Below are positions 54,281 to 62,926 of a DNA stretch of 64,000 nt, one piece after another. This DNA comes from Planctomycetota bacterium (GTDB taxonomy: Bacteria > Planctomycetota > UBA1135 > GCA-002686595). A program made the translations under genes and the position numbers. Every line of letters starts with the position of its first letter. Position 1 is the stretch's first letter. The stretch spans positions 61,098-125,097 of the forward strand of contig JACKHV010000008.1 of NCBI GenBank assembly GCA_020638835.1, given 5' to 3'. The notes under the pieces were generated by a model, which saw only the letters and a program-made list of their open reading frames with translations, made no database searches and was not told the origin of the DNA.

Positions 54281-56509
54281 CTAGGGCATCCAGGTCAGCT
54301 CGAGGCCGCCCGAGAAGTTCGAACCCTGGCCGCAGACCGAGCCCGGGCCCGGGTCGCGGTACCACGCCTGGTAGTAACGCACCGTGCCGGGGAGGCTGAT
54401 GTTGCCCTCGGTCACGATCGAGAAGCTCGTCGAGGCCGAGCCGGTCGGGTCGAGGAACTCGACGCCCATCCGCAGGGTCGGGTTGCCCATGCAGAGCTTG
54501 CCGTCCTTGAACGGAATCGCGATCGCGGTCGTGCCCTGCACGAAGAGCGTCGGCTGGCCGGGGCGCGCTTGCGAGATGCTGAGCACCAGGTTGTCCGCGC
54601 CGATGCTGGCCGAGCCGCTCGCGACGAGGATCGCGCCGTGGCCCTGCGAGTTCAGGCAGCCCTCACCCGCGCCGAGCGTGCTGTTGTTCGCGCACTGGCA
54701 GTTCGTGCCGTCCGAGCCGTCGCCTTCGCACATCGGCGTGCCGAGCGCGCCGCCGCCGGTGGCGACGTAGCTCAGGATCGCGGACGAACCTTGGTTGCCG
54801 TACTCGTCCTCGGAGAAGACCTGGTAGGTGATGTTGCCGACGAGGTTGCCGTCGATCTCACCGCGGAAGATCTGACCGCCGGACGACTTCATCGGGACGA
54901 TCGTCGCGGAGCCGCCGTTCACCTTCACCTCGAGCCACGTCTCGTTGTACCAGGTGATGTAGTAGGCGGCGTTGTCGTAGACCTGCGCGCGGACCACCGT
55001 GGCGGCGGGTCCTGCGGAACGGCTCGGGGCCTGCTCGACGTGCGGGATGTAGGGCGCGAAGGTGTCCTGAGGACCCGAGCCGTTGTTGCGGATCGTGTTC
55101 TCGAAGTAGTAGTTCCGCGTGCCGTTGTCGTTGGCGACGATGATGTCGTAGTCGCCGTCACCGTCGACGTCGCAGGTGTCCGCGTCGAGCGCGATGGCGG
55201 AGAGGCCGGGCAGCTGCGAGCCGGAGACGTTCGTGAAGCTGAAGCCCGAACCCCCGCCGTTGTTGTCGTTGCGGTACAGGCGGTCGGTTCCGGAGAAGTT
55301 CGCCACGAAGATGTCGAGGTCGCCGTCCAGGTCGTAGTCGAGGAAGTCGCCCTCGTTGTCGTCGCTGCCGGAGCCGGACAGGGTCTGCTGGTTGAAGAAG
55401 ATGCCCGTGCCGTCGTTCTCGAGCACGATGTCGTTCAGACCGAAGAAGACGTCCCAGTTCAGGCCGTAGATGTCGAGGTCCCCGTCCCCGTCCATGTCGC
55501 CCATCTCCTGCTCGTAGTGGCCGTCGCCCTGCGAGTAGCCGGCGGGGAAGGTGCCGGTGATGTCACGGAAGCCGAGCGTGCCGCCGTTCTCCTCCAGGCG
55601 GTTCTGGAACAGGCGCGGCAGTTCCTGGCGCGCGCCGTGCAGCACGTCGAGGTCGAAGTCGCCGTCGATGTCGCCGAGGTCGATGTCGAGCGCGCTGGAC
55701 GCGATGTCGCAGTTCGCGCCCGTGATGTTCGTCGTGTCCGCCTGCTGCGTGCCTTCGCACCACAGGCCGGGCGCACCGTTGGTGATGTTGCGGTTCGGCA
55801 GCTTGTAGCCCGAGGGGTTGAACTCCTCGAAGAAGCCGTTGCCGTCGTTCAGGAAGATGCGGCTCGGCACGTTGCCGTTGAACTGGCCGCCGTACGTCGA
55901 GTGGAACAGGTCCATGTCGCCGTCGTTGTCCAGGTCGCCGAAGTCGCAGTCGCACGAGAAGTCGAGGAAGCCCATCGCGAGCACGTCGGCGGTGGGGATC
56001 GACGAGTTCGGACCCGCGAGGTTCACCCAACGCGTGGACGTCTCGTCGACGTAGGTGCCGGAGTGCACGCCGGTGTTGCGCCACCAGCGGTTCGTCTCGG
56101 CGACGATCGTCGAGGTGTTCGACACGTAGATGTCGATGTCGTCGTCACCGTCGAAGTCGACGAACTCGATGTCGCGGCTCTGGTCGTTCAGCGACGGGAA
56201 GCGCGCGTTCGTGTCGTCGAGGAACACGCCCTTGGTGCCGCCCTGCAGGCCGCCCTGGTTGATCCAGATGCGGTTCTGGTCGCGCGTGCTGTCGCCGCCG
56301 TCCGCGAAGACCGCGTCCCAGTCACCGTCGTTGTCCACGTCGCCGAAGTCGACGTTCTCGGAGGCCGAGTTGTTGCCGGGGTTGCCCGACGGAATGTCCG
56401 CCGTGTTGTCGATGAACTGCGCCGAAGCGTCAGCGGTCAAGAGACAGAGGCCCGTGAGGCCGGCGGCGAGTCCGAAACGGACGCCACGAAGGTGCGTGGA
56501 CAGGATCAT
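54281..56509 (-). CDS. FG-GAP/VCBS repeat surface protein, copy 2
   Basis: The 742-aa protein has an intact signal peptide (GLAAGLTGLCLLTADASAQF), seven FG-GAP loops (DVDNDGDWD, DFDGDDDIDIY, DLDNDGDMDLF, DMDGDGDLDIY, DVDGDGDYDII) and the Cys module at the C-terminus. It is nearly identical to copy 1 over the whole mature length, with differences mainly in the last FG-GAP blades. A GAGG motif precedes the ATG at 56509. It is probably a secreted or surface calcium-binding propeller; ligand unknown. Confidence 0.9.
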   Translation of the reverse strand: MILSTHLRGVRFGLAAGLTGLCLLTADASAQFIDNTADIPSGNPGNNSASENVDFGDVDNDGDWDAVFADGGDSTRDQNRIWINQGGLQGGTKGVFLDDTNARFPSLNDQSRDIEFVDFDGDDDIDIYVSNTSTIVAETNRWWRNTGVHSGTYVDETSTRWVNLAGPNSSIPTADVLAMGFLDFSCDCDFGDLDNDGDMDLFHSTYGGQFNGNVPSRIFLNDGNGFFEEFNPSGYKLPNRNITNGAPGLWCEGTQQADTTNITGANCDIASSALDIDLGDIDGDFDLDVLHGARQELPRLFQNRLEENGGTLGFRDITGTFPAGYSQGDGHYEQEMGDMDGDGDLDIYGLNWDVFFGLNDIVLENDGTGIFFNQQTLSGSGSDDNEGDFLDYDLDGDLDIFVANFSGTDRLYRNDNNGGGSGFSFTNVSGSQLPGLSAIALDADTCDVDGDGDYDIIVANDNGTRNYYFENTIRNNGSGPQDTFAPYIPHVEQAPSRSAGPAATVVRAQVYDNAAYYITWYNETWLEVKVNGGSATIVPMKSSGGQIFRGEIDGNLVGNITYQVFSEDEYGNQGSSAILSYVATGGGALGTPMCEGDGSDGTNCQCANNSTLGAGEGCLNSQGHGAILVASGSASIGADNLVLSISQARPGQPTLFVQGTTAIAIPFKDGKLCMGNPTLRMGVEFLDPTGSASTSFSIVTEGNISLPGTVRYYQAWYRDPGPGSVCGQGSNFSGGLELTWMP

Positions 56510-56624
56510 TGAGGGAATCCTCGTGCGGGGGGACAGGTCTACGACTCCGCCGACCGTTGGCAGGCGGGGGCTCCAGCGTACGCTGTCCCGGCAATATCCG
56601 CACCGCCTCGCGGTGTTTCGATTC

Positions 56625-56831
56625 TCAGCGCGCGCCCATCCCTCGCTCGAGGAAGTAGCCGGCCATGAAGATCAGCCCCCCGTAGATCAGGCCGTAGCCC
56701 GAGTAGGCCATCGACTTCAGGCCCTCTTCATCCATGCCGAGGGAGATGCTCATGACCAATCCTGCGAGGACGATGCACATCCCGACCAATTCGAGGAACT
56801 TCGCGAACCTCCAGATCGTCGCCTTCTTCAT
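56625..56831 (-). CDS. Small two-helix membrane protein
   Basis: The 68-aa protein starts MKKATIWRFAKFLELVG and has two hydrophobic segments (about 17-31 and 45-60). The ATG is directly adjacent to the stop of the GT9 gene, so the two are probably translated together. No family is recognised. Its lower-GC composition relative to neighbours is mild. Confidence 0.65.
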   Translation of the reverse strand: MKKATIWRFAKFLELVGMCIVLAGLVMSISLGMDEEGLKSMAYSGYGLIYGGLIFMAGYFLERGMGAR

Positions 56832-57911
56832 CTAGTCCTCTGTCTCGCTCCGAGGCTCCCCGTCCGCCAGGACGCGGAACACGGCAGCGGCCAGGCGCTC
56901 CGCGGTCAGCGTGCTGTTGTCCGCGTCCGGCCGGTAGGAACAGTAGTCGGGGGCCGTGCTGCGGACCTTCTCACCCAGGCCGTAGAGCTCGATCTCCGCC
57001 TCCGAGGTCGGCGCGAAGAAGGCCACGATCGGCACCTCGCGCGCGACGCCGACGTGCAGCGCCAGGCTGTCCGAGGTGACGAGCAGGTCGCAGAGGTCGA
57101 CGATCGCGGCGAAGTCGAAGAGCGTGTTGTCGGTCCCGCCGTCGACGCCGACGAGCCCCGCCGACTCGAGCCCGGCGAGGATCCGCGCGTTCCGCTCGCG
57201 CTCGTCGGGGCCGCCCAGCACCAGGAACGCCGTCGGCCCCGGAAGCGCTGCAGCGATCCGGCCCGCCAGCTCGACCACGACCTCCTCCGGCAGCGACTTC
57301 GACGTCCAGCGCCCCCCCGCTCCGGTGTTCAGTCCGATCAGGGTCTCGACCTCGACGAGGCCGCGCTCGCGCGCGAAGGCCGCCGCGCGCTCGAAGCTCT
57401 CGATCGGCAGCTCCAGCTCCGGCCGCCCCATCTCGATGCCGAGCATCGCCGCGTAGATCTCGGGGTGGCTGCGCGTGTTCGCGACCTTCAGCCGGTCCGC
57501 TTCCTGCTTGCCGTGCACCGACAGCAGGCCCATGTCGAACCACGGCGCGGTGTCGGCGCTGTAGACGCGTTCGCCCGCCGCGTCCAAGTGCGCGCCGGAG
57601 AGCTTCGCCTTGCCGAGCTCCGTCGCGAGCGCGCAGAGCGGCTGTTCGTCGTCGAGCGAGATGACCCAGTCCCACTCGTCCTCGCGCAGCTCCTCCACGA
57701 GCGCGGCGACGGCGGCGGCGTCCTTCGGATCGACGCAGAGCAACTCGTCGACCTCGTCGTTCAGCTCGAGCAGCTCGCGCGCCGCGGGCGCGGTGACCCA
57801 GACGATCTCCGCGTCGGGGTGCTGCTCGCGCAGGCCGGGCAGGATCGAAGTCGTCCGCAGGACGTCGCCCAGGGCGCCGGTCTTCACAATCAGGATCGTC
57901 GCGCAGCTCAT
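56832..57911 (-). CDS. Glycosyltransferase family 9
   Basis: The 359-aa protein starts ILIVKTGALGDVLRTTSILP, the canonical GT9 N-terminal motif. It has GLNTGAGGRWTSKSLPEEVV and LLVTSDSLALHVGVAREVPI with VAFFAPTSEAEIELYG, the donor-site region. It may be an ADP-heptose or related sugar transferase. It sits 13 bp downstream of the AOR-MoaD gene and directly before the small membrane protein gene. The link between an oxidoreductase and a GT9 is unexplained. Confidence 0.9.
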   Translation of the reverse strand: MSCATILIVKTGALGDVLRTTSILPGLREQHPDAEIVWVTAPAARELLELNDEVDELLCVDPKDAAAVAALVEELREDEWDWVISLDDEQPLCALATELGKAKLSGAHLDAAGERVYSADTAPWFDMGLLSVHGKQEADRLKVANTRSHPEIYAAMLGIEMGRPELELPIESFERAAAFARERGLVEVETLIGLNTGAGGRWTSKSLPEEVVVELAGRIAAALPGPTAFLVLGGPDERERNARILAGLESAGLVGVDGGTDNTLFDFAAIVDLCDLLVTSDSLALHVGVAREVPIVAFFAPTSEAEIELYGLGEKVRSTAPDYCSYRPDADNSTLTAERLAAAVFRVLADGEPRSETED

Positions 57912-57924
57912 GGGGCCGACCGTT

Positions 57925-60057
57925 CTACCCGCCGCTGATCGCCACGACCAGGTCCAAGGCGTCCCCGTCCCCCACCAGCTCGTCCTCGGAGAGCCGGCGG
58001 CCGTCGCGCCAGACGCTGGCGACGGGCGCGAAGGGCGTGCCGACCCAGCGTTCCGAGCGCGGATCGCGCGCGACCAGCTCAGCGCGCAGCGCGGAGACCG
58101 AGAGCGGCAGCGTCCAGCGCGAGTCGAGCTCGTCGAGCACGCGTCCGAGCGCTCCGCTCGCGCGCAAGGTCAACGATCCGGGAGTCCGCGGCGGGGCGCT
58201 CGCGACCGTCGCGCGGACCGGCGCGTCCGGCGGATCGGCGGGCAAGCGCGCGGAGTTCGCGAGCTGCGGATCGCCGAAGCGCGACGACATTTCGGCTTCG
58301 ACGCGTCCCCTCGCGTCGAGGCCGCGCAGCGCGCGGTACTCGCCGTAGAGCTCCGGACGCTCGAGCCGCTCGCGCGCCCACTCGGGCAAGTCGGCGCCCG
58401 CGGCCTCGCCCCAGCGTCGATTCAGCTCGCGCTGCAGGAGCACCGTCGACGCGCCGAGCGACTGCAAGGCCGTCGCGCAGTCCCCGCCCGCGCGCCACGC
58501 GTCGGGCAGGATCCAGTCGGCGAGTTCTTCGGCGGTCGCTCCGCCGTCGGCGAGCAAGGCGCCGGCAGAGAACGCGCAGAAGCCGGTCGCGTCCAGCGCC
58601 GCGGAGAGGTTCTCGTGCCACCACACGAGGCGCCCCTTCGCGACGGGCGAGTTGGGATCGGCCGCGCCGCGCGGCAGCGCGAAGGGCAGCGACAAGCGTT
58701 GCCCGTCGAGCTCTCCCGCGCCGTCTTCGGCGAGGAACGGGAAGGCGCGCATCGGATCCGCGCCGCGCGGCGACACGCACTGACCGAGCAGCGCGGCGAG
58801 CGAGGTGCGTTCGCGCACGGCTTGTCCGCGCACGCGTCGCAAGGCGTGTTCGAGTCCCGCGCGCCGCGCGACGCCGACCGCGCCGCCGGCCAACTCGCCT
58901 TCGTTCGCGGCGAGCGCGACGATCTCCGCCTCGAGCGCCTCCGCGTCGCCGAGCAAGGGCGTTCCCGCGAGCCGGCCTTCCGCGCGGGCGCGCGCGAGCA
59001 ACGCCAAGGCTTCGCCCGCTTCCTTCGCGTCGACGCCGACGCGGTCGCACGCCTCGAGCAAGCGCAAGACTGCGTCGAAGTCCGACAAGCCGAGGCGCGG
59101 GCCGAGCGCCGCCACCGCGGAGAAGCGCCCGCCGCGACGTCCGCCGCCCGGCCGCTCGAACACCCAGCCGCACGGCGTCGGGCAGCCGACGCAGCCGTGT
59201 TGTCCGCGGTGTCCCGCGTCCGCCGTCGCGCGCAAGCGATCCACGTCCGCGGCGTCGGCGGCTCCGTCCGTCGGACCGCCGAGCACGCCGCGCGCGGCGA
59301 ACGCCTCGATCAACTCGAAGCTGCCGCCCTCCGCGCGCGCGAGCAGTCGCGGCGACGCGGAGAGCCTCGCGCGTAGCGCGGCGCCGTCCGAGTCGGGCGG
59401 CAGCGCTTCGACGTCGAAGACGATCGCCTTGAGTCCCGTGCGTCCGAGCACCGCGCCGAGGCCGCCGCGTCCGACGCTCGACGGAGGATCCTCGCCGTTG
59501 AACAAACTCGCGTGCTCGAAGCCCGCTTCGCCCGCGGGGCCGCACGTCAGCACGGCCGCGCCGGGGTGCAGCTCGCGCATCCGTCGCGCCGCGTCGAAGG
59601 GCGCGAGGCCGACGAGCTCGGGGCGCGACTCGACGCGCGCTTCCCCGTCCGCGGAGAGCACGAGCACCGCTCCCCGCTCCGACGTGTGGCCGCGGACGGT
59701 CAACGCGTCGGCGAGGCGCGCGAGGCGCCGCGCGATCGAGCCGCCCAGCTGCCCGTCCGCGTAGGTGCCGCTCGCCGGAGAGCGCGAAGCGACCGTCGCG
59801 CGCGCGGCCGTCGGCAGGCCCCGCCGCACCGCGTCGCCGACCGCGACGACGATCGGCACTTCGTCCGCCCCGGCGAGCTCGCACAGCACGGCGGCCAGCG
59901 CCGACCCGCCCGCCCGCGCGAGGCGCACCCGCCCGGCGTCCGTCGGCGCGAAGTCCACGACCCGGCTCCGCGGGTCGCGGTCCGGCCGCAACTCGACCTC
60001 CCAGACGCGCGGGACGCCACGTTCAGCTGCGATGGGAGCGTTTCCGGACGGCGACAT
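57925..60057 (-). CDS. Aldehyde ferredoxin oxidoreductase (AOR) family protein fused to a C-terminal MoaD/ThiS-like domain
   Basis: The 710-aa protein has the AOR tungstopterin-binding signature SSVGRGGLGAVLGRTGLKAI. The [4Fe-4S] ligands are CVGCPTPC (C-x2-C-x3-C) and a fourth Cys in ALDATGFCAFSAG. AOR enzymes oxidise aldehydes to acids with a bis-pterin tungsten cofactor. Residues about 635-710 form a ubiquitin-like domain ending in GDALDLVVAISGG; the terminal Gly-Gly is the MoaD/ThiS thiocarboxylation site. MoaD-like genes often neighbour AOR genes, but a fusion is uncommon. I chose the ATG at 60057; an upstream start would add 17 residues. Confidence 0.87.
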   Translation of the reverse strand: MSPSGNAPIAAERGVPRVWEVELRPDRDPRSRVVDFAPTDAGRVRLARAGGSALAAVLCELAGADEVPIVVAVGDAVRRGLPTAARATVASRSPASGTYADGQLGGSIARRLARLADALTVRGHTSERGAVLVLSADGEARVESRPELVGLAPFDAARRMRELHPGAAVLTCGPAGEAGFEHASLFNGEDPPSSVGRGGLGAVLGRTGLKAIVFDVEALPPDSDGAALRARLSASPRLLARAEGGSFELIEAFAARGVLGGPTDGAADAADVDRLRATADAGHRGQHGCVGCPTPCGWVFERPGGGRRGGRFSAVAALGPRLGLSDFDAVLRLLEACDRVGVDAKEAGEALALLARARAEGRLAGTPLLGDAEALEAEIVALAANEGELAGGAVGVARRAGLEHALRRVRGQAVRERTSLAALLGQCVSPRGADPMRAFPFLAEDGAGELDGQRLSLPFALPRGAADPNSPVAKGRLVWWHENLSAALDATGFCAFSAGALLADGGATAEELADWILPDAWRAGGDCATALQSLGASTVLLQRELNRRWGEAAGADLPEWARERLERPELYGEYRALRGLDARGRVEAEMSSRFGDPQLANSARLPADPPDAPVRATVASAPPRTPGSLTLRASGALGRVLDELDSRWTLPLSVSALRAELVARDPRSERWVGTPFAPVASVWRDGRRLSEDELVGDGDALDLVVAISGG

Positions 60058-60167
60058 GCGGGTGGCGGTGGACGAAGTCGGAGAGAAGGCTGAACATAGT
60101 GGGTTCACTCTTCGTAGGCGCGTCTCATCCTACCCACGCACCCCGCGCGAGCCCCCGAACCGATCCC

Positions 60168-61082
60168 TTGAACGAATCCATCCGCCTCGGAAGCATCTTC
60201 GGCATCGAGATCAAGCTGCACTGGTCGATGCCGCTGCTGCTGCTCGTGTTCCTGTTCGGGCTCTCGGGCAGCATGGGCTTCTTCAACGCGGCGCTGCTGC
60301 TGCTGGCCCTCGAGTCGATCGTGCTGCTGCACGAGCTCGGGCACTCGCTCGTCGCCAAGTCCTACGGCCTGCAGGTGATCGACATCACCTTCTGGCCTCT
60401 CGGCGGCATGGCGCGCATGAGCCGCATCCCCGAGGACACGAAGATCGAGGCGACGATCGCGCTGGCCGGTCCCGCGGTGAACCTGCTGCTCGCGCTCGTG
60501 ACGATGCCGGTGCTCGCCTTCGCGGGCGACTCGTCGATCGGTCAGCTGGCGTGGATCTTCGTGCTGATGAACCTGACGCTCGGCGGCTTCAACCTGCTGC
60601 CGGCCTTCCCGATGGACGGCGGCCGCGTGCTGCGCGCGTTGCTCGCGCGCGACGGCGACTGGCTGCGCGCCACGGAGCGCGCGGTGCGCATCGGTCGCTG
60701 GGTCGCGCTCGCGATGGCGATCCTCGGCTTCTCGCCCTACGGCTCCTTCATGCTGGTGTTCATCGCCGGCTTCGTCTGGATCTCCGGGCAGAAGGAACTG
60801 ATGGCGATGCGCATGCGGCACACGGGTTCGCCGTTCGGCATGGGCGGGCTCGAGGAGATGCTGCGTCGCGCGGCCGGCGATCCGGGCGGAGCTCCTCCCG
60901 CCCGCGACGCGTCCGACGAACGCGACACCGGCGGCGCGCCGTGGACCTCGAGCGCACACCGACCGCAAGCGGCGGGCGACGGTCATCCCCACGCGGGACG
61001 CGGCTGGTCCGACGAAGAGATCGCGAAGCTCGAGGGATTCCACGGCCGCCTGCGCAGCTTCAAGGACGCCGAAGACGCCTGA
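60168..61082 (+). CDS. Site-2 protease (M50 family) membrane metalloprotease
   Basis: The 304-aa protein has the zinc motif LLHELGHSLVAKSYG in a membrane helix and the second ligand motif NLLPAFPMDGGRVLRALLA, both diagnostic of S2P/SpoIVFB-type intramembrane proteases. SIRLGSIFGIEIKLHWSMPL is the typical N-terminus. I favour the TTG at 60168, which starts this segment; an in-frame ATG at 60099 would add 23 residues of no similarity. A soluble tail (about 225-304) lacks a CBS domain. It likely cleaves a membrane-bound regulator; no anti-sigma factor gene is adjacent. Confidence 0.87.
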   Translation: MNESIRLGSIFGIEIKLHWSMPLLLLVFLFGLSGSMGFFNAALLLLALESIVLLHELGHSLVAKSYGLQVIDITFWPLGGMARMSRIPEDTKIEATIALAGPAVNLLLALVTMPVLAFAGDSSIGQLAWIFVLMNLTLGGFNLLPAFPMDGGRVLRALLARDGDWLRATERAVRIGRWVALAMAILGFSPYGSFMLVFIAGFVWISGQKELMAMRMRHTGSPFGMGGLEEMLRRAAGDPGGAPPARDASDERDTGGAPWTSSAHRPQAAGDGHPHAGRGWSDEEIAKLEGFHGRLRSFKDAEDA

Positions 61083-61094
61083 GTCGGCGCGCGC

Positions 61095-61838
61095 TCACAA
61101 GCCGCGCGACTCGCGCAGGAACAGGAAGATGTCCTTGAGCGCGCGGCGCGGGTCGGAAGTCGGTTCGACGCGCGCGCGACGGCAGTAGGCCTTCGCCGCC
61201 TCGCGGTGCAGCGCGCGCATCGGTTCCGGCGCCATCTCGCGGCGCAGGATGATGTCGCGCAACAAGGCGAGGTCGGCCTCGTCGAAGCGCGCGGCGATGC
61301 CGGGCGTCAGCTCGACGGAGCGCGCGCTGCGTTCGCCCCAGCTCGACTTGAGCCACGGATCCAGCAACAGGTCGTCGTGGCTCTCGCGCACCACGATCGT
61401 GCCGGCGACGAGGTCGCCGAGCCGCCGCGGCCGCGGCGAGAAGAAGATCAGGATCGCGCCCACCGACAGCGTGAGGTCGATGACGAGCGCGAAGGAGCGC
61501 AGCAACAGCTGCCACGCGCTCGCGGGTTGACCGTCCGCGCCGATCACGCGCAGTCCGAGCGTGCGCTTGCCCGGCGAGGCGCCGTCCATGAACACGGAGA
61601 TCCCCCAGTGCAGCAGCAGGAACCCGAGGGCGGCGAAGCCGAGCATGAAGCCCCCCGCGAAGTCCTCGACGAAGTCCGGCGTGACGAACAGCAGCCCGAC
61701 CTCCGCGAACACCATCAGCAGCACCAGCAGCGTGAACTCGACGATCAAGTCCATGACGAGCGCCAGCGCACGGCTCCCGAGCCCGGCCAGCTCGACCTCG
61801 ATGGACACGCCCTCGGGCGTCGGAATCGACTGCTTCAC
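61095..61838 (-). CDS. RDD-family membrane protein
   Basis: The 247-aa protein has three to four membrane helices and the RDD arginine/aspartate pattern: IEVELAGLGSRALALVMDLI, SPGKRTLGLRVIG and RRLGDLVAGTIVV. The C-terminal ~80 residues are soluble. RDD proteins often sit beside SpoIIM-like genes, as here across a divergent start. The GTG at 61838 or 61841 is the likely start, because the ATG further upstream lengthens the cytoplasmic N-terminus without similarity. Function unknown; transport of ions or solutes is suggested for some relatives. Confidence 0.8.
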   Translation of the reverse strand: MKQSIPTPEGVSIEVELAGLGSRALALVMDLIVEFTLLVLLMVFAEVGLLFVTPDFVEDFAGGFMLGFAALGFLLLHWGISVFMDGASPGKRTLGLRVIGADGQPASAWQLLLRSFALVIDLTLSVGAILIFFSPRPRRLGDLVAGTIVVRESHDDLLLDPWLKSSWGERSARSVELTPGIAARFDEADLALLRDIILRREMAPEPMRALHREAAKAYCRRARVEPTSDPRRALKDIFLFLRESRGL

Positions 61839-61915
61839 CACGCGAGCATGATGCGGGTCCCGCCGCGCCGGTTCCAGCCCCACGGCGCTTGGAGGACGGG
61901 CTCGGCTGCCTCACA

Positions 61916-62920
61916 ATGCGCCCCGTGACAGCGGCACGCCAAGACCCGAAGCTCCTCGAGCGACTGCACAAGCTCAGCCAGAAGGCGCGCCGCAAGCCGC
62001 GCCGCCTGAGCGACGCCGAGCTCGAGGACCTCCCGCGCCTCTACCGCGCGGCCGCCTCGATCTCCTCGCGGCTCGTGACGCGCGGCGACCAGCCGGCGGC
62101 GATCCGCGAGTCGAAGCGCGTCCTCGCGCAGGCCCATGCGCAGCTGCACGCGGGGCTGCGCAGCGACGACACGCCGTGGTACCGGCGGATGCTGACCCTG
62201 GTCTTCTTGGAAGGTCCGCGCTCGATCCGCGCCGAGTGGCGCATCGTCGGCTTCTGGATGCTGCTGTTCTACGGGCTCGGCGCGCTGGGATACGTGCTCG
62301 TCGCGAACGACCTCGGCATGGCGTTCCGGCTCGTGCCGCCCGCGCAAGTGGCCGACGCGATCTCGCAGCTCGACGGCCTGGCGCCCGGCGAGGCCTGGGA
62401 AGGCAACTTCACCTTCGGGCTCGACGCCTCGAGCTCCGCGGCCGGCATGATCATGGGGCACAACCTGTGGGTCTGCGTGCTGTGGATGATCTCGGGGGTG
62501 ATGCCGCCGTTGATGGCGTTCTTCTTCGCCAACTTCGCGCTGATGATCGGCGCGTACGTCGGCATCGCGAGCCACTGGGGACAGGACGCGTCGATCTTCT
62601 CGATCCTGATGTGCCACGGCACCTTCGAGCTGACGGCGGCGATCCTCTCCGGTTCCGCCGGCACGGTCATCGCGCGCGGCATCGTCGCGCCGGGGCGCTT
62701 CAGCCGCTCGTACGCGATCCGGCACGCGGGGCAGCGCGCGCTGCGCCTGTTCGCCCCCACCATCCCGCTGCTCGTCGCCGCCGGCTTGATCGAAGGCTAC
62801 GTCAGCCCGCACGCGCCGACGTCGGTGCGGCTCGCGTTCGCCGGGACGAGCGCGGTGATCATGTTGATCTGGTTCGGCTGGGTCGGCCGCGAGCCGGTCG
62901 AGCCGCAGCCCGCCGGCTGA
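61916..62920 (+). CDS. SpoIIM-like (stage II sporulation protein M family) membrane protein
   Basis: The 334-aa protein has a soluble N-terminal domain (about 1-95) and five to six membrane helices, with the family motif GHNLWVCVLWMISGVMPPLM and FSILMCHGTFELTAAILSGS. Sporulation is not implied; relatives are common in non-sporulating bacteria next to RDD, MoxR and DUF58 genes. Here only the divergent RDD gene adjoins. I chose the ATG at 61916; a TTG at 61889 is the alternative. The function is not established. Confidence 0.85.
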   Translation: MRPVTAARQDPKLLERLHKLSQKARRKPRRLSDAELEDLPRLYRAAASISSRLVTRGDQPAAIRESKRVLAQAHAQLHAGLRSDDTPWYRRMLTLVFLEGPRSIRAEWRIVGFWMLLFYGLGALGYVLVANDLGMAFRLVPPAQVADAISQLDGLAPGEAWEGNFTFGLDASSSAAGMIMGHNLWVCVLWMISGVMPPLMAFFFANFALMIGAYVGIASHWGQDASIFSILMCHGTFELTAAILSGSAGTVIARGIVAPGRFSRSYAIRHAGQRALRLFAPTIPLLVAAGLIEGYVSPHAPTSVRLAFAGTSAVIMLIWFGWVGREPVEPQPAG

Positions 62921-62926
62921 CCGCGG

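Noticed and set aside
60058..60167. Short peptide genes between AOR-MoaD and the site-2 protease
   Set aside because: The open frames here are extensions of the two flanking genes and show no independent start site or conserved pattern.
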